Shown in pieces: positions 42,355 to 55,465 of a DNA stretch of 64,000 bases (positions are counted from its first letter, which is position 1; every line of letters begins with the position of its first letter). Location: the NCBI GenBank assembly GCA_008508345.1, contig QNGE01003304.1:13607-77606 (forward strand), in the 5' to 3' direction. Made by a program: the position numbers and the translations under genes. Origin of the DNA: Paragonimus westermani. Taxonomy: Eukaryota > Platyhelminthes > Trematoda > Plagiorchiida > Troglotrematidae. The notes beneath the pieces were generated by a model, which was not told where the DNA came from, ran no database searches, and saw only the letters and a program-made list of their open reading frames with translations.

Positions 42355-45300
42355 GTGTCGCTGTACACTTAAGCCACATCTTTGTAAATTGGATTAAATC
42401 ATTAGACCCCAAGACCGAGAAAATCCGATCTTGTTCTTTCGTAACGCGATCTCCAAACTGCGTGGCTTCAACGAACTCTCAAACTTCCATTGTTGGTTCG
42501 ACCCTATAAACGTTAACTTGAGCAACTTCGACGGATGGAATACAGATCCCACTTCTCTGATATTTGCCGTCTACGAGTCTGTAAGCATTGCTCCACATGT
42601 GTTGGCACTAATGAATAATGCTTCTACTGCTAAAGACTTAACTTTGAGTTGCAAAATTGCCGCGCCGACTGCGCATCGTTATTGTGTCGCCAACCCTTTT
42701 ACATGATACCACTGTGTGTGAAAACTTACTAGACCAACATAAGCCGTTGCACTCTACTCCTGTGGGGAACGGATTATGTGTCGAACTGTTTGGCATAATG
42801 CTAATCGTGAAGTACGGCACTGAGCCAACTGTTGCCTTGCATGGCATCATCCCAGGTTTAATGGACAAACCAGCGATCCGATGGGAAGCTCCCTGTTACT
42901 GGCTCATTCTGGTTAGTTTTTACGGTGGACATTCGTCAAAATTTCAACTTTGCCTGACGCTGCGATACATCTCTGATTACAGTGCCTTGTTTATACGAAA
43001 TTCAGTTTAACATTCCATTTGCTTGCCTGTGCTTTGCATCTGACCGGTTATTTGTTCATGTGCTTCACAGGGCGCTTGTCCTACGGTACTTATTTCCTGC
43101 TAGATTCACTATCGAGGTTCGCCGTTTTATCCCCTGGATGGTATTTCTTTTATAGTTATGCGACACACCTTTCTAGAGAATGTCTGGTTGCTTTGTGAGC
43201 TTGTATATTTAATGGTGACCACCGGATAAACAACCGCAATTTTTGATGGTCCAACAGGCCGACAAACTCTAGGAGTTGACTATGAAAAATTTGGAAGTTT
43301 TCATTTCAGAGAGTTTTGGTATCGCCAACAGACACACGTGTTATGCTGTCAGGGAACTCTCTTACCACCAAGTGCCTCGAAAGAAGTGTTTCTTAAAATA
43401 TACTTCTGAAATATTCCATGTTCAGTTTTAGTATATTCGACTAATTCTTTCAAAATTTTGAAAGGTCCTGGAATGAATTTCGACGCCTGGTGAAATAAGC
43501 GACACACCTAGTTCCCTAAAAAGTCCGGAAGTCTTACTGACCTTCGAATAAATGGATACTTACTTTGTTTTCCATCTAAAAAGTAACAGTCTTGTTACTA
43601 CATTGAAAAGTTTTGAGTAAAACTGAACAAAACAACAATTATGATAACTGACTTGTAAGTACATAATCCATTAACCATTTTGTCAATCGTATAAAAGCGA
43701 TGCGTATTGTTCAAATGATTTCTGTCCTCACGAATACAAAGATTAAATCTTATTGTGTACAGTGCTTTTGTTGTTCAACTTCCAGATTGATAATATTCAT
43801 CACGAAGTGGACATCGCTAGGACACATGATATGAACAAGACGACTATAGTCGGATGGTGTGCAGCTGTGTTCTCCAGCCTTCTAAATTGACCTGCGGATA
43901 AGCGCAGCGCTTGAGTTTGCAATGGGCGTGTGAATCCGACGTTTTTACCAACCTCCGGTGACGATGAATGTATCCTTGAAACAACGTTCGGCGGGACAAG
44001 CGGTACACTTCGATTGTCGTTCTCCGTGGATTTTGAATTCTTACAGTCAAAACACCTTTTTCTATCTGTAAATACAGAAATGGAATAATTGGCGTAATTG
44101 ATCGGGTTCACTTCATATGTCACACGAAAGGTGTTTTGAATATTCTTCTTGAGCCAGCATGGAACCAAATTGAGACACGGATATCTATGTGCACGAAACT
44201 CAGGGTTGTGTAGACAAAAAGAGAGTGATCAGTATCTATTGAGTGCTGTTCAATTTTCTGTTAAACAATCTTATTATGATCCCATTAGACGTCGGAACAG
44301 ATAAATACTGTGAAAACCAGAAAAAATACGGTGTACAGTGTTACGATGATGATAGAAACTTATCATTGCAAAAGTTTAGACAATTCCTTCAAGGAAAGAG
44401 ATTCAAACCATCGTATAAGCTGCCCTTTGGTTATTGAAAGTCTGAATATTGCTTATAAAAGTGTGTGTAACACTTTCGTGTATTGTGCACAAAGATGCGC
44501 ATACTGAAAGCGCCTATACCATCATACTCAGAGAGGAAACGCTCGTTCAAAAACCCAGAGAATTTGATGTATGCAGTGCAATAGGCAATTTTGAAGGTAG
44601 GCGTTAGGTATGCATAACATTCATTGACTACCGTACACAGCCTTGTACACATGACAGGCGGACATAAACGGCGGTGGCTTTTTTCTGGTAAGTACCAAAT
44701 CAATTTGTTGTTGTATTTTGAAATTTATTGTAACGCAGGATGCTATCGTGTAATTGACTTAATATTTCTTTTGTGTGGGTTTTTGCTTGACTCACCTGAC
44801 CCCTGGTTAACTCATGAGTCTTTTTTCAATAACGTCGCAGATTTGTGCCACATCCCCATATCCCAGAGAATCTCTGTCCACCTATGTTGATACTGCGCTA
44901 TGTGTTATTTTGCCACTTGCTCATACAAAGAGTCCCCGTTACATTTTAATGACTACATTAGCCGTGCAATCATAAGTTTATCAACATCCAGTTGTTGAAC
45001 CAAGGACTCAGTGTAACTTGCACATACACATATCTCACTTTGTGTTTCGCGACTGTAAATCAATACAATAAGCCTTGAATAAGAATAGCATGTGTCAGTT
45101 CAGTGATGCAGCTGTGTCAAAATATTAACGTGGTCCTTTAGTTCTACCCTTGAGTGCAAACGGGTAACCATGAGTACGAAAGATAATTGTTTTTATATTG
45201 ATTGTAAATCTGATTGTGAACTTGTAGCAAATAATCCGTTCAAGTCAATCCAAAGTCACTGATAAACACGGCAAACAATGAAAGTACTTGTGACTTGAAA

Positions 45301-47884
45301 ATCATAGGCAATCACCGATTTTTTAGATAAGCTTGTTTGGAAAGTTTATTTGTTCCAACTAACTTCGAAGCTAGATCAGAGGGGACTGAAATAGTGACGG
45401 AGAAATACGACGCGTAAGTGACTTCAAATGATATCATTCTATAAAAGCGAAAGAAAACGTTACTCAAGCAGATGTCGTAGATGCCATAGATTGTCAGACA
45501 CAGTAACGTAAGCCACACAGGAGACTCGCGATGAGTGATGCAAATTATAAGGAATCTCAACTAAGAAAGCGAACAATGAGAAGCATGAATGGACAAAAAT
45601 CTTTGAGCCGCTTTGTTATGTGTAAAGTGTGCTGTGTCTATTAGTTGTCTCTGTGTTATTTCCAGGGCCATGTCAGCATGGCGGTTAGGTTGATAGGGCG
45701 GATGGAAACCTCAGTGGGACTCGCGGTTGGTGGGAATTTAAACATTGAATCATTGTTATTATCAACGTGGAATCAGTGACTGAGTTGTAAAATTTCATTT
45801 GGTCCCGATAGTGAACAAGAGGATCTTGCGTAAGTGCGTTACTGAGACAATGGGTGTGAGACACCTTCCTCGGAGCGTTTTAGTTCAGAATAATAGCCAG
45901 ACGCCTTGCTTGGCCAACAAAGGTGCGCTGAAAAGCAGTCGAAGCGTAGTCCCATCAGGCATCGAACTAAAAGAACGCGTCAGGGTTCGGAAACAAACCA
46001 TATATTTCCAGCAAAGTTAGGAAATATGATAAGCAGTTAGTTCTAGCCTAATCTGGGACCAACAGCAGCAACCAAAGGAAGAAAGAAGAGAAGCGCAAGG
46101 TAGGCCCCAGCCCACTCGGCAACAATCAAAAGCGCGTCAAGTGAGAAGTGTGTGGAAACTTTGAGTGCGTTGAGCAACGCTCGAAAAGATCCAGGTCAAA
46201 CGACCTCGAATAATGAAAGAATAGATGGGTCGTTAGAAGAGGAGCAAACATTCGCTGCGTGCAATTAGTTGCACGACTGAAGAAAGTGGCACTGAGTTCA
46301 CATCAGGCCTCCTATAGCAGGCGTACACAGAATCATGCGTACAGAACAAGCAAGCGATAAAACATGGTTGCAGCCGGGATCCTTAGGGAAACCACACGAT
46401 CGCTGGTCACTACACCGTGCATTACTCAGAAGTGTAGTATATCAGGGAATTCGCTTTCAGTAGTGACATATTTAACACCAACGGTCTTCTGGTCAATGAA
46501 GCCTGCACGGAAATCCTATGTTTAAAGCGAAAATATCGGCACAAAACTATTATATAAATGAATAAATGTGAAAAAATGTCAAGTGGTTTGCCGTACTTTT
46601 TTGTAAAAATTGGTGTTGATTTCCCTGTTTTCGTAGCTCCAGTTAACTGTTAAATCATTTTTATGGACGGGGAATCACCTGTCAGAAGAGATTTTGTAAA
46701 CCACGAGGGGAATGACTTTAGGCTGGAAGCTGTCATAGTGAGACGAATGGTAGTCCCTGTCAAGTTTTCTTTGATCTACACCAGAATGCCGGTAGAATTA
46801 GGATAATAGAAGAGCTATAGAAATGGACTGACGTACTAGTTGGTTTGAATGATACTGGTGCGTACCAGTGATTCTCAGGGATTGTGGCCCTTTGTCATCT
46901 TAGGTTAAAGAACACGAAGTCACAGTAAGATCGCCACTCATGATGAATTATGTGCATACCAAAATCATGAGAGTTGTAAATGACCACAGCTCGTAGGAAC
47001 GAATATAGCGCAGATGATGCTTATAAGTCAGCATGGCGGCTCAGCTTGGTACAGCAGTATTGTTTGATCAGCACTAGTCTGAAAGTAAACTAGAAGAAAT
47101 ACTAAATCCATATATTTGAAACCTCTGTTATCTACCATACAAAGGTCAAAATTGCTCAGTGGTAGATGTCTGGGGCATGGTCTGTAAATGCTGAGCACCA
47201 GTAACTACCATTTCTAGATGTTATATTCAACTAGACGGTAAAGTCCCACCTCATATGGTTAGAAATCGTCGGTATTGTGCACTTGTGCCATGACCAACAA
47301 GTATACTCTGAGTCACCTTATCATAAGATGACTGCATTGATTAATGTCTCAGTAAGTTCATAGTGAACATGACCAAACTATCACATTTAAATGATCGGCT
47401 ATGTTCCTTTGCGAGTCATACTAAGATGACGTCAGTGGAAGACAATGAATTTTCTGTTAAGTCCGATCGATGATTCCACCAGTAAGCCTGTGTATTCCAG
47501 TCGAAGTAACGCAAATCGTTAAATTTGCTAGACGTTTCATAAATTCATGTCGCCTAGTAGATTTACCTCACCCATACTTTACAGTAACTTTCTCATTCAA
47601 ACAGATTATACAACCCATCCCATTCCAAAAACACTAGACTGAAGTTTAGCTCTGAGTTGGACTCTTAAACAGTGCATCTTCTTTCCACGACAGAGATTTC
47701 ACTTTCGATCCACGTTCTCAAGTGATAGCTATCCTGCTGATTGCGTTGAAGGGGTTACCGGCCGAAACGGAGTTACTATGTGGACAAAAGTGTTTCACAG
47801 TTAGGGCCTGTTTACTTTTTAACTCATTGCTGAAATCTGTAAGCACGGCTGAACTGACTGAGAGTTTAAGAATAGTGCGGGAGT
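42355..47884. other. 5.5 kb without recognisable genes
   Basis: Open frames at 42,431-42,706, 42,657-43,010 and 43,800-44,168 show no motif. At 45,800-45,816 TGGTCCCGATAGTGAAC looks like a retroelement primer binding site and is followed by a 70-codon open frame (45,799-46,020), but no LTR pair or pol motif is visible nearby, so I do not call an element. Confidence 0.35.
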
Positions 47885-48185
47885 AGCGGATGTGCGAGAG
47901 ATAGATGACACAACCGGTTTCCTGACCATTATTCGTGTGACAGTCTCACAGGTCATCAGGTGCGCATGTTCAGCAGAACGTTATCTCAATGCGTTTCGAT
48001 GTGCCCGCTGCTGTAATGATCGGATCAAATGACCTTTTATTTGGTTCCGTTCATTTTCTCTTCATACCTGTAGACTGTGCAACACAATAATTCACCGACC
48101 GACACAAACACAAGAAGGTATAGGCAAAAATCTTTATCCCTCCTGTAACAACTTACGAACTTCAGACCTAAATGCTTAGGCATGG
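47885..48185 (+). repeat. Dispersed repeat, copy 1
   Basis: About 300 bp that recurs in direct orientation at 51,425-51,742. Shared blocks include CCTGACCATTATTCGT, TGCGCATGTTCAGCAGA, CGATGTGCCCG and TTATTTGGTTCCGTTCATTTTC. Divergence is roughly a fifth to a quarter by eye. No LTR or inverted ends and no coding motif, so the class is unknown. Confidence 0.7.
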
Positions 48186-51100
48186 GCCAGACAAAAGTAA
48201 ATCAGATTTCATCTGTTATCATCTAGAAGAATGGTTTTCACTTCCTGATGTTCATATCTATCTGGTGTATTTATGAAAATGTGTTTACTAAACGCGCTAC
48301 CTTGTCTCATGTTTACTACACTAGTAAGAAATTTGGACGTACTAAATTTAGCAACAACTTACACTCATGGATCAATGCGGTTCTTGAGATGGAAGTAGCT
48401 GGTAGGAGGAAATTCGACAAATATATTAAGCACACTTCTGAAGCCGTCGACTAATGGGGGCCAATGCAAATATCAACAATATGCTTGGACACTGGACCAG
48501 ATTGCAATCTTCTTGGCCTAAACATCACTCACAACCAATCGCAGGTTTTGTCTACCCGTAAACCGTTAGCCAGCCATTTCCAAGAGAAAGTACCAGACAC
48601 CACTTTCGCTCTTATTAACGTTTGTTAATAGTGCATATCTTTGTCAGGGTCGGGAGTGGAAATTTAGCCACGCTTCCATGAGGCAACTGTAGGGACCACC
48701 GACGAGCTCTAACAAAAAGAAAATTCGAGTCCAACACATCTATGTTTATTTGAATGTGAAGGCTGCGATAAAATACGAGTGAAGTGTAGCGAGAAATTAA
48801 AATTGTTCTGAGATTTTGTTATCGGTAGCTTATCAAGTTCGTTCACATTCCACTAATCTGTCACTAATTCGTCAAGTCATCAGCACTGACGCAATAAGGA
48901 AGTTCATCCGTTCTTCCAAAAAAACGGGTTTAAAATTGCTTCCTTCGATGACCCATTGAAGTTATGAGAACAACAGCGTAGCGAACAAGACATGTTATCT
49001 ATGTTTCTCATCACGCTGCTTACAACACAATAAATGTGACATCAGTAATCAATGTGAGAAATCAACCAATAGAGGTTACGAACTATGTGTTCACTAGCAG
49101 TTGCGCAATCGTTTTTCCAAACTGTGAGTTTGCTTGCTTGTAGGTCAGTAGTGGTTGGGTGTACGCACCAACTCCCACTACACTTCTGTTAATTGGACAC
49201 AGAAAACAATTCTTACTTGCTACACTGTTCTCAAAATGTTGGTCCTTACAAAATGAACTCTACCTGCAGTTCGTCGCAGAATTGCCACGCAGCTGAAATT
49301 GTCTGTTGTCCCACTTTGGACGAAAGCGGTTTGGATCAAGTTTGTTCCTCGGTTTGCAGCCTATCTGGAATTCACGATATCTCTCGCAGTTACAAGTATA
49401 AGTACTAATGACAAGCTGCAACAAGAGCAGAACTCTAGTCTAGTGGTTCTAATCAAGGTGAGTTGGCAGAAAAGCTAATGCGAAAACGAAACCTGCGATC
49501 AACTGTTGATGGTGTTCAAGTTGTAACAGTTCTAGCTTCCAAACTTCTGGCAAAAATAAACGCTGATTGTTTGTTAGTAAAAAATAATTGGGAGCCAGAT
49601 TAAATTAAGCTCTTTCCAGCAGCCGTCTGTTTCGCTATGAGAATAATTGTTTCAACCACGGTATACTGTGAAGCACACCGCCTATCGAGTGTGGTTAAGT
49701 TGAAATAGCCATCCAACAGATATCAAGATTGTTCAAATGTCGCTTACAAGGTGTGAGGATCAGAATAGCAATCGCTTTCGTGAAGTCAAGTTCCAGCTCT
49801 TTAAATGGAGACCTGTTGTATTCGCACTGTGGCGTACGAAAAATCACACACGTGATCAAAGTTTCCATTCCATGGTTGTCCGTACGCAGTAACTGAACAG
49901 AGAAATAAGAAAATGCAGGTTATATTTTGTGTTCTTGATTTCAGTAAATCAAAACCGAAATGGCTTTGGCCCATAAAAATGAAATCAAAATATTTGCTGT
50001 CTTAACTGGCAGCTTTTAAGTAATGCGCAAGTCAGAGCCAAACTCAGTTTAACTTGTATTGCCTGTTTGTAACCGTGAGTGCTGGTGGTGATCTCGTCTG
50101 GACAAGGCGCCCTGTTCACTTTGAGAGTGGAAAGGTTTTAGTACACAGGTTCATATTATCTGGTACGTCGATTGTTGGTGGAATAATGGCTGAATATCGA
50201 GGTACGGGTCACAAATGCGTAATCCGTGCTACGTTCTAGAGTTGTGTTTGTGTCCTCGAATTTTATTTGGAATTGTTTTTCATTGAGGTGATCAAATGTT
50301 GCAAGATAAAATGGAACCAGACGGACTGAGCTCCTAACACTGGATAAACACACCCCTGATTTAACGCCATTCAGGTGTTTGACCTGTCGAGCAGATTTTG
50401 CCTGGGAACAGTTTTGAGAACTCTGGTATGCCGTCAACATTTTTAAACCACTGATAGCCGACCCACTTGTTGCGAGCGTTCCGGATGGAACAAGTAGGTG
50501 GGGGTGTAAACTGGGTGTAGATCCAGAATGAAGTTGCAAAAGTGGCACAGTACGAATCTCAGCACTACAGTCCAAACTATTATGGTCAACTCACTAAAGA
50601 GAGGCTTATCACTATCCTCCAGTGTGAACACCAAACGCTGGAAAGCAGACAGTTCATAACTGTCTAGCAGTGAGTCGACCTACGTCATGTAGGCCTTGGC
50701 CAAATCACTAAAAATCTGCTGGTGAGAAAAGCCATCACCAAATTTTATTCATGTACATACGGGTATCTGCGCATACCTTCACACATGTACAATCCAATTA
50801 CCAACTGCGTTGCACCAGTGTGTTTCTGGCGACTACGGAACAGGAATGTTTGATTCAGCCGCCCGGCTTGAGACAAACAAGTATCTGAAAAATGGGTGAG
50901 TATGTTTGTTTACAAATTGTGCTGCCATGCCTAAAAGGACAGATAACTGGAACCACTTAGGGTGTTTTTTCTAACTCCACCTTGAAGCTTTCCTCATTAT
51001 TTTGGCCTCTATAGTCCACCAACACCTGGAATCATACACCCACCCCTATCCTACTCATCTTAGAGTGGGTTTGGGACTTAGTGAGGAGGTTCAGAAATAG

Positions 51101-51424
51101 GATAGTAAAGAATTAGGGCTAAGGATAACCCTGCATCAAGAAAAACTGACAAAATTAAATTCTCGATGAATTACGGACATCCCATGGGAGATTTTCTTCC
51201 CGCCTATGAAACCCTCCATATCTTGTGGTTTTCCATTAGAACATTTCTTCCCCCCTAATCGAGGATAATCATTCGAGGAGTGATTCACAGAACCTGAGTA
51301 GTGCAAGAGAGAGGTCACCTTGGAGATGTTACTGCATCAGAGTTAAAATCTGTCTACACTGTAACCCACTGCCAATCCTTGTGGTCACAGCCAATTCGGA
51401 TAAGTGTCTTAAAACATAGCTCGA
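48186..51424. other. Unassigned; a few short open frames
   Basis: 48,248-48,454 (+) and 49,193-49,408 (+) are short frames with non-repetitive composition. The second is cysteine-rich (STCSSSQNCHAAEIVCCPT, then CSSVCS) and follows a CACAG acceptor-like site. Neither is recognisable and neither has a clear partner exon. The 139-codon minus frame at 50,156-50,575 has no motif. Confidence 0.3.
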
Positions 51425-51742
51425 GCAGCAGATGCGTGAGAGATGACTGACACAGAAAGTTTCCTGACCATTATTCGTATGCCAGTCTCACAGATCATCA
51501 ACTGCGCATGTTCAGCAGATGGTTATCTCGATGCGTTTCGATGTGCCCGTTGCTGAAATGACTGCAGCTAGTTGCTTTATTCCAAATGACCTCTTATTTG
51601 GTTCCGTTCATTTTCTATTCATACATATAGACCATATAACACGATGTTTCAACGAGCGACACCGATACATGAAAGTAAGAACAAAGATGTTTCTGCATAG
51701 TATAACAACCTATGTGCCTGTTGACCTATCAGAATGCTTATA
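51425..51742 (+). repeat. Dispersed repeat, copy 2
   Basis: Direct-orientation partner of 47,885-48,185, starting near GCAGATGCGTGAGAGAT and ending near CAGAATGCTTA, which corresponds to the CTAAATGCTTA end of copy 1. It has a short extra segment in the middle relative to copy 1. Confidence 0.7.
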
Positions 51743-52597
51743 ATGCTCTTTTTACGGTTGATGAAACGCTGTGATCACCTGTCTCTTCATCGTACTTGAT
51801 AGTTGTGTTACTCTGGAATGAGTCACTTATTCTATTTCGATGATTTGCTAGCTCACTTATTTAAATGAGTTACTCAGTCATGGAATGTTCATTCCGCAGC
51901 AGGACACAGTAAGTTTTGGTCAGCGTAATAGGACAACGACCTGGAATAAGCCCAGAAGGGCTTTTTAAATGCACGTAGGTTCTTTCTTTCCAGCCCGCGT
52001 CAAGTTAGCCTCCTATCTCGTCTCACTAAGTTATCTATTTCGTGGGTTGTACACTTTGTCCAATGCATTCGCAGCAAGTTTCTGGCGGTGTGCACAGTCA
52101 CTTGACTTGGCAGATGTGAATTAACTTTCGTTGAAAGTATACAGCTTACGGCAATCAGAGGTTATTAGTGTGCGTGAAATATTTCCACAGATCTGTCGCA
52201 TTCACTTCTGACCTACTGATGTTTGGAAAGTATACGATGTGATATGATAAAAATATGGCATGATATTTTTGGGATATTTAGTTCGCTAAAATTTGGTGCA
52301 ACAGTATGTGGAAAACGACCACTTTATGCCTTAACTCAACAAAATCTGCTAACCCATAATTTTGCTGAAATAAACCCAAATGCATAAAATATGACAGCAG
52401 TGTTACTACTTTAGACTTACCCAACAATAATATTCTTCAAGCAGTTTGCTGTACGTAATTATCATTGTGTAACTAACCAACGGATTAGCAATCGAATTGA
52501 ATCTGTGCGATGAAAGACAGGTATGTTCTGAAATGCAGATAAAACGAGCATCAACCAGTTTTAACTCAGTGATCTTCATTCCTTAAAATCTGTTCCA

Positions 52598-53056
52598 TTA
52601 AAATACTATAACGATAAAATCTTCCACAAATAAAAGAAAATAAAACTTGCCAGTATTGTTCAAAAATGAAGGCATATATTGTTCGCAATGACTAGTAATT
52701 CTCAGGATGTTATCAAACTCTCCTGTGGTCCCCAACAGACTGTTGAAATCTGTCAGTTCCAGGAAACAGTCAGGTCCGGGAGTGTATCGAAAAAACCTCT
52801 TTTGCATGAATCGGCCTGCTGTGCTGTTGTAACCTCCGGGTATACGAGGCTGCATGAAATCAGTGATGTTTATCCGACTCAAGTAGGTTTTCTGAACTGG
52901 TTTCGAACGAGTGGGGAAATATCGTTCGGTCAGATATTTCAAGACCCCTTTCAATTGCACTTGGTAAATACCACATTTGACACCTCCTTGCAGGCTCCCT
53001 GTAAGTTCTAGATGGGAGGAGGATAGATAAGTTTTCTTTAGTGGTAAAACTGTCAC
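52598..53056 (-). other. Unidentified 152-codon open frame, possible exon
   Basis: The longest open frame in the right third outside known elements. It reads KGVLKYLTERYFPTRSKP, MQPRIPGGYNSTAGRFMQ and CFLELTDFNSLLGTTGEF, a composition that looks protein-like and is not simple sequence. The opposite strand is also open over much of the same interval, and no strong splice sites flank it. It could be a host exon, a piece of an unknown element or chance. Confidence 0.25.
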
Positions 53057-53103
53057 GATCTTTCAAATTTTATTCATAAACTACTGTGTAATAAGCTCAA
53101 CTC

Positions 53104-53460
53104 ATGTGGTCAATGAGTAGAATATCATCCACAAGATCACTGATCAAGAAAATGTTTAGCGATTTTTGCGAGGTCTGGACGTTTCGCTTTCTAATAAAAT
53201 GTTTCCCAGTCTTATTTATTCAGTCAAACCCGGACAGAAATTGTGCTTCTTTTGGCACAAATAGAATTGTAGTCTCACAGATATTCAGACGGAATCTCGA
53301 CATCAGTTTCGTCTCACACTGCAAATGTGGTGGATATGTTGGCGACACTACAAGGTTGATCAATAAATTACGAAAAATTCTTACTGTGTATTTAGTTAAA
53401 ATACACGTCATAGTAAAAACCGTATTATACATAGTATATGTTTCTAGCATTTCACAATGA
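53104..53460 (+). pseudogene. Possible Penelope-like element GIY-YIG remnant
   Basis: A 118-codon open frame contains SFVSHCKCGGYVGDTTRLIN. The C.CGG.YVG.T.R pattern is like the start of the GIY-YIG endonuclease that ends Penelope-like retroelements (usual form C.CG..YIG.T.R.L..R..EH). The preceding FRFLIKCFPVLFIQSNPDRN would fall in the linker before it. The expected downstream EH residues are lost and no reverse transcriptase is adjacent, so this is at best a short fragment. Confidence 0.4.
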
Positions 53461-55234
53461 TGGGGTACTGCCAAGTCAAATAGAAAATTAATCTCAATGT
53501 TATGCTGCTGATTTTGTAGGATACAAATTCTTGTTTTCTCTCTCATCACCACTCAACACTATTCCTTCGTAAGCCAGTGTGATCTTTGGTTCATCTCCTT
53601 TCATCCGCTTTTCTCTGCACCTTACTCTAACGCTTTCTCTTGGCTGTTTGGATAAATTCCTCGAGTGTTTTCCAAATTAAGTGCTTTTAAATCGCAGCAA
53701 AACTTTGTAATGGTATCACTTGGGGAAACTGAAGTGATAATTTGTGGCTGTTTACATTGGTAGTCTTATTGAATTCCGCAGTATCGGCGATAAGTGTTGT
53801 TACTGGGATTGAAATTATGCAAATTCTTTTAATTGACTAAATTCCGAATCATATCGTTGAAACAAGAATGCATTGTCAAAGTCGATTATTGTCTGCATTC
53901 TTCGAAGTTGGTCGTGCCGGAAGTGAATGATTAGTCGTTCATAAGCAATCTATTTATATATCGAATCCAAATGCTGTTCATTATTCTGCCGTTCACACAT
54001 CCACAGTACGTGTGGACAATTTAGCTGCCTACTTATGGGCAGTATCACGTAACAGTAAGCGATTCAGCATATCATTGTCAAACATACACTGCAGGTTGTT
54101 ACAGTTTGACATGATATTCGCTGGGTTTCACCGTAGTGTGCGGTTAGCTAGGGGACTCGCTCGTTCTGTGAGTTATTTACAATTGTGTGGCAAGATATCA
54201 TCTACCTCATGTTTGAAGTTGACACACATTTTACAGATCACCTATCAAGAGATATTCCTGTTATGCCCGTTCGTAGTTTGCGGACAGTGCACCCTCCACT
54301 GTCACTATAATTGAGGTTCGTTTGTACTTGCTTTACTGAGTTGTGAGTCATACGAGTAGCGTTCACAGCGTGATGGCTTCAGTTAGTTTAGTTCTCTTTC
54401 ATTTACACACGACATAAGTATTGATTTATTATACCACTTGGAAGTGCTGTATCACTTCAACAGGCCCTGCTAATATTTTGTGAATACAAAATGCACTCAT
54501 CAAATCTAAGTATTCGAGCAAGAACAAAACCTTAAGACACTATATCAGAGCGATCAGGTTGGCTGTCCACAAGCCACTGCGTTAAACTTTAATAAAACAT
54601 TTTGATCATTCGCACATTTTTTTGATGTTGAAAGATTTGTCTTCTTTCTCGTTCTCGTGAATTTTTAATAAAGACTGTCAGTTACCTTGAGTGGATAAAT
54701 CACGTATAAGCACTTTCGTCTGGTCCGTTTGAAAGACATGTCCGGAACTGCTCTCAAGGCTAGAAAAGTCGCACAGTTTGCTGACCGGAGTGTCTTGCTT
54801 GTGGCTGTGTGCTGTATTTAGAAATAAAGACAATAGTTACAAACTGCGTTATTGAACAAACTAGTGGAATGAAGTTGTTTCTGCTAGCGTACGTTGAAGA
54901 TGCTATATACTGGCTTACCACATATTAAATCTAAAGATGACAACCTTTGACTGGACAGTTTAGAGGCAGGAATCCGGACTGGACTGACCAGTTCCGCCTT
55001 GCATCTTCCCGCTGATGACAGTGTGAATTGGTACCATCAAAAATAAAGTTAAATTTATTACACTGAAAAACAAGCACTTTCACTAGCATTTTCCGTATAC
55101 TTTTTGTTTCTTTTTGTTGATATACAAATATTCAGTGCAGTCTCAGAAAAAATACCTTTCCATATCCCTTGCAGTTATGTGAATAATATCTGGACGATTT
55201 ACCGAATCACTTCTGATTATACGACTATTTAAGG
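53461..55234. other. No recognisable feature
   Basis: AT-rich. A 100-codon open frame at 54,012-54,314 (+) has no motif. Confidence 0.35.
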
Positions 55235-55465
55235 TTGCTCATAAAACGCCATTATACAGACAAAGACCAGCATCACATTAGGCGTACACAGGATGATTTG
55301 AAAATACACATATCACACAAAGTAACGTGTGTAAGTATTTCTACGATCATAAACACAACCAAAAATCTAAGGTGTCGGTCAAGAATTTTGGAATGGAATT
55401 CATTACCTGCCCAACAAAAAAGCAGTTGGAGCAGATCAAATGACAGCATGGAACGTTTTTAGGCT
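55235..55465 (+). pseudogene. Possible LINE reverse transcriptase tail remnant
   Basis: A 75-codon open frame contains RCRSRILEWNSLPAQQ, which resembles the RV...WNSLP motif near the C-terminus of non-LTR reverse transcriptases (compare VCKDWNSLPEQ at 2,370 in this window). It is preceded by TQDDLKIHI, where such tails carry RGHSLKL. The match is short. Confidence 0.4.

Noticed and set aside
45799..46020. PBS-like TGGTCCCGATAGTGAAC followed by a short open frame
   Set aside because: No LTR pair, gag or pol motif is visible around it, so an element cannot be supported.
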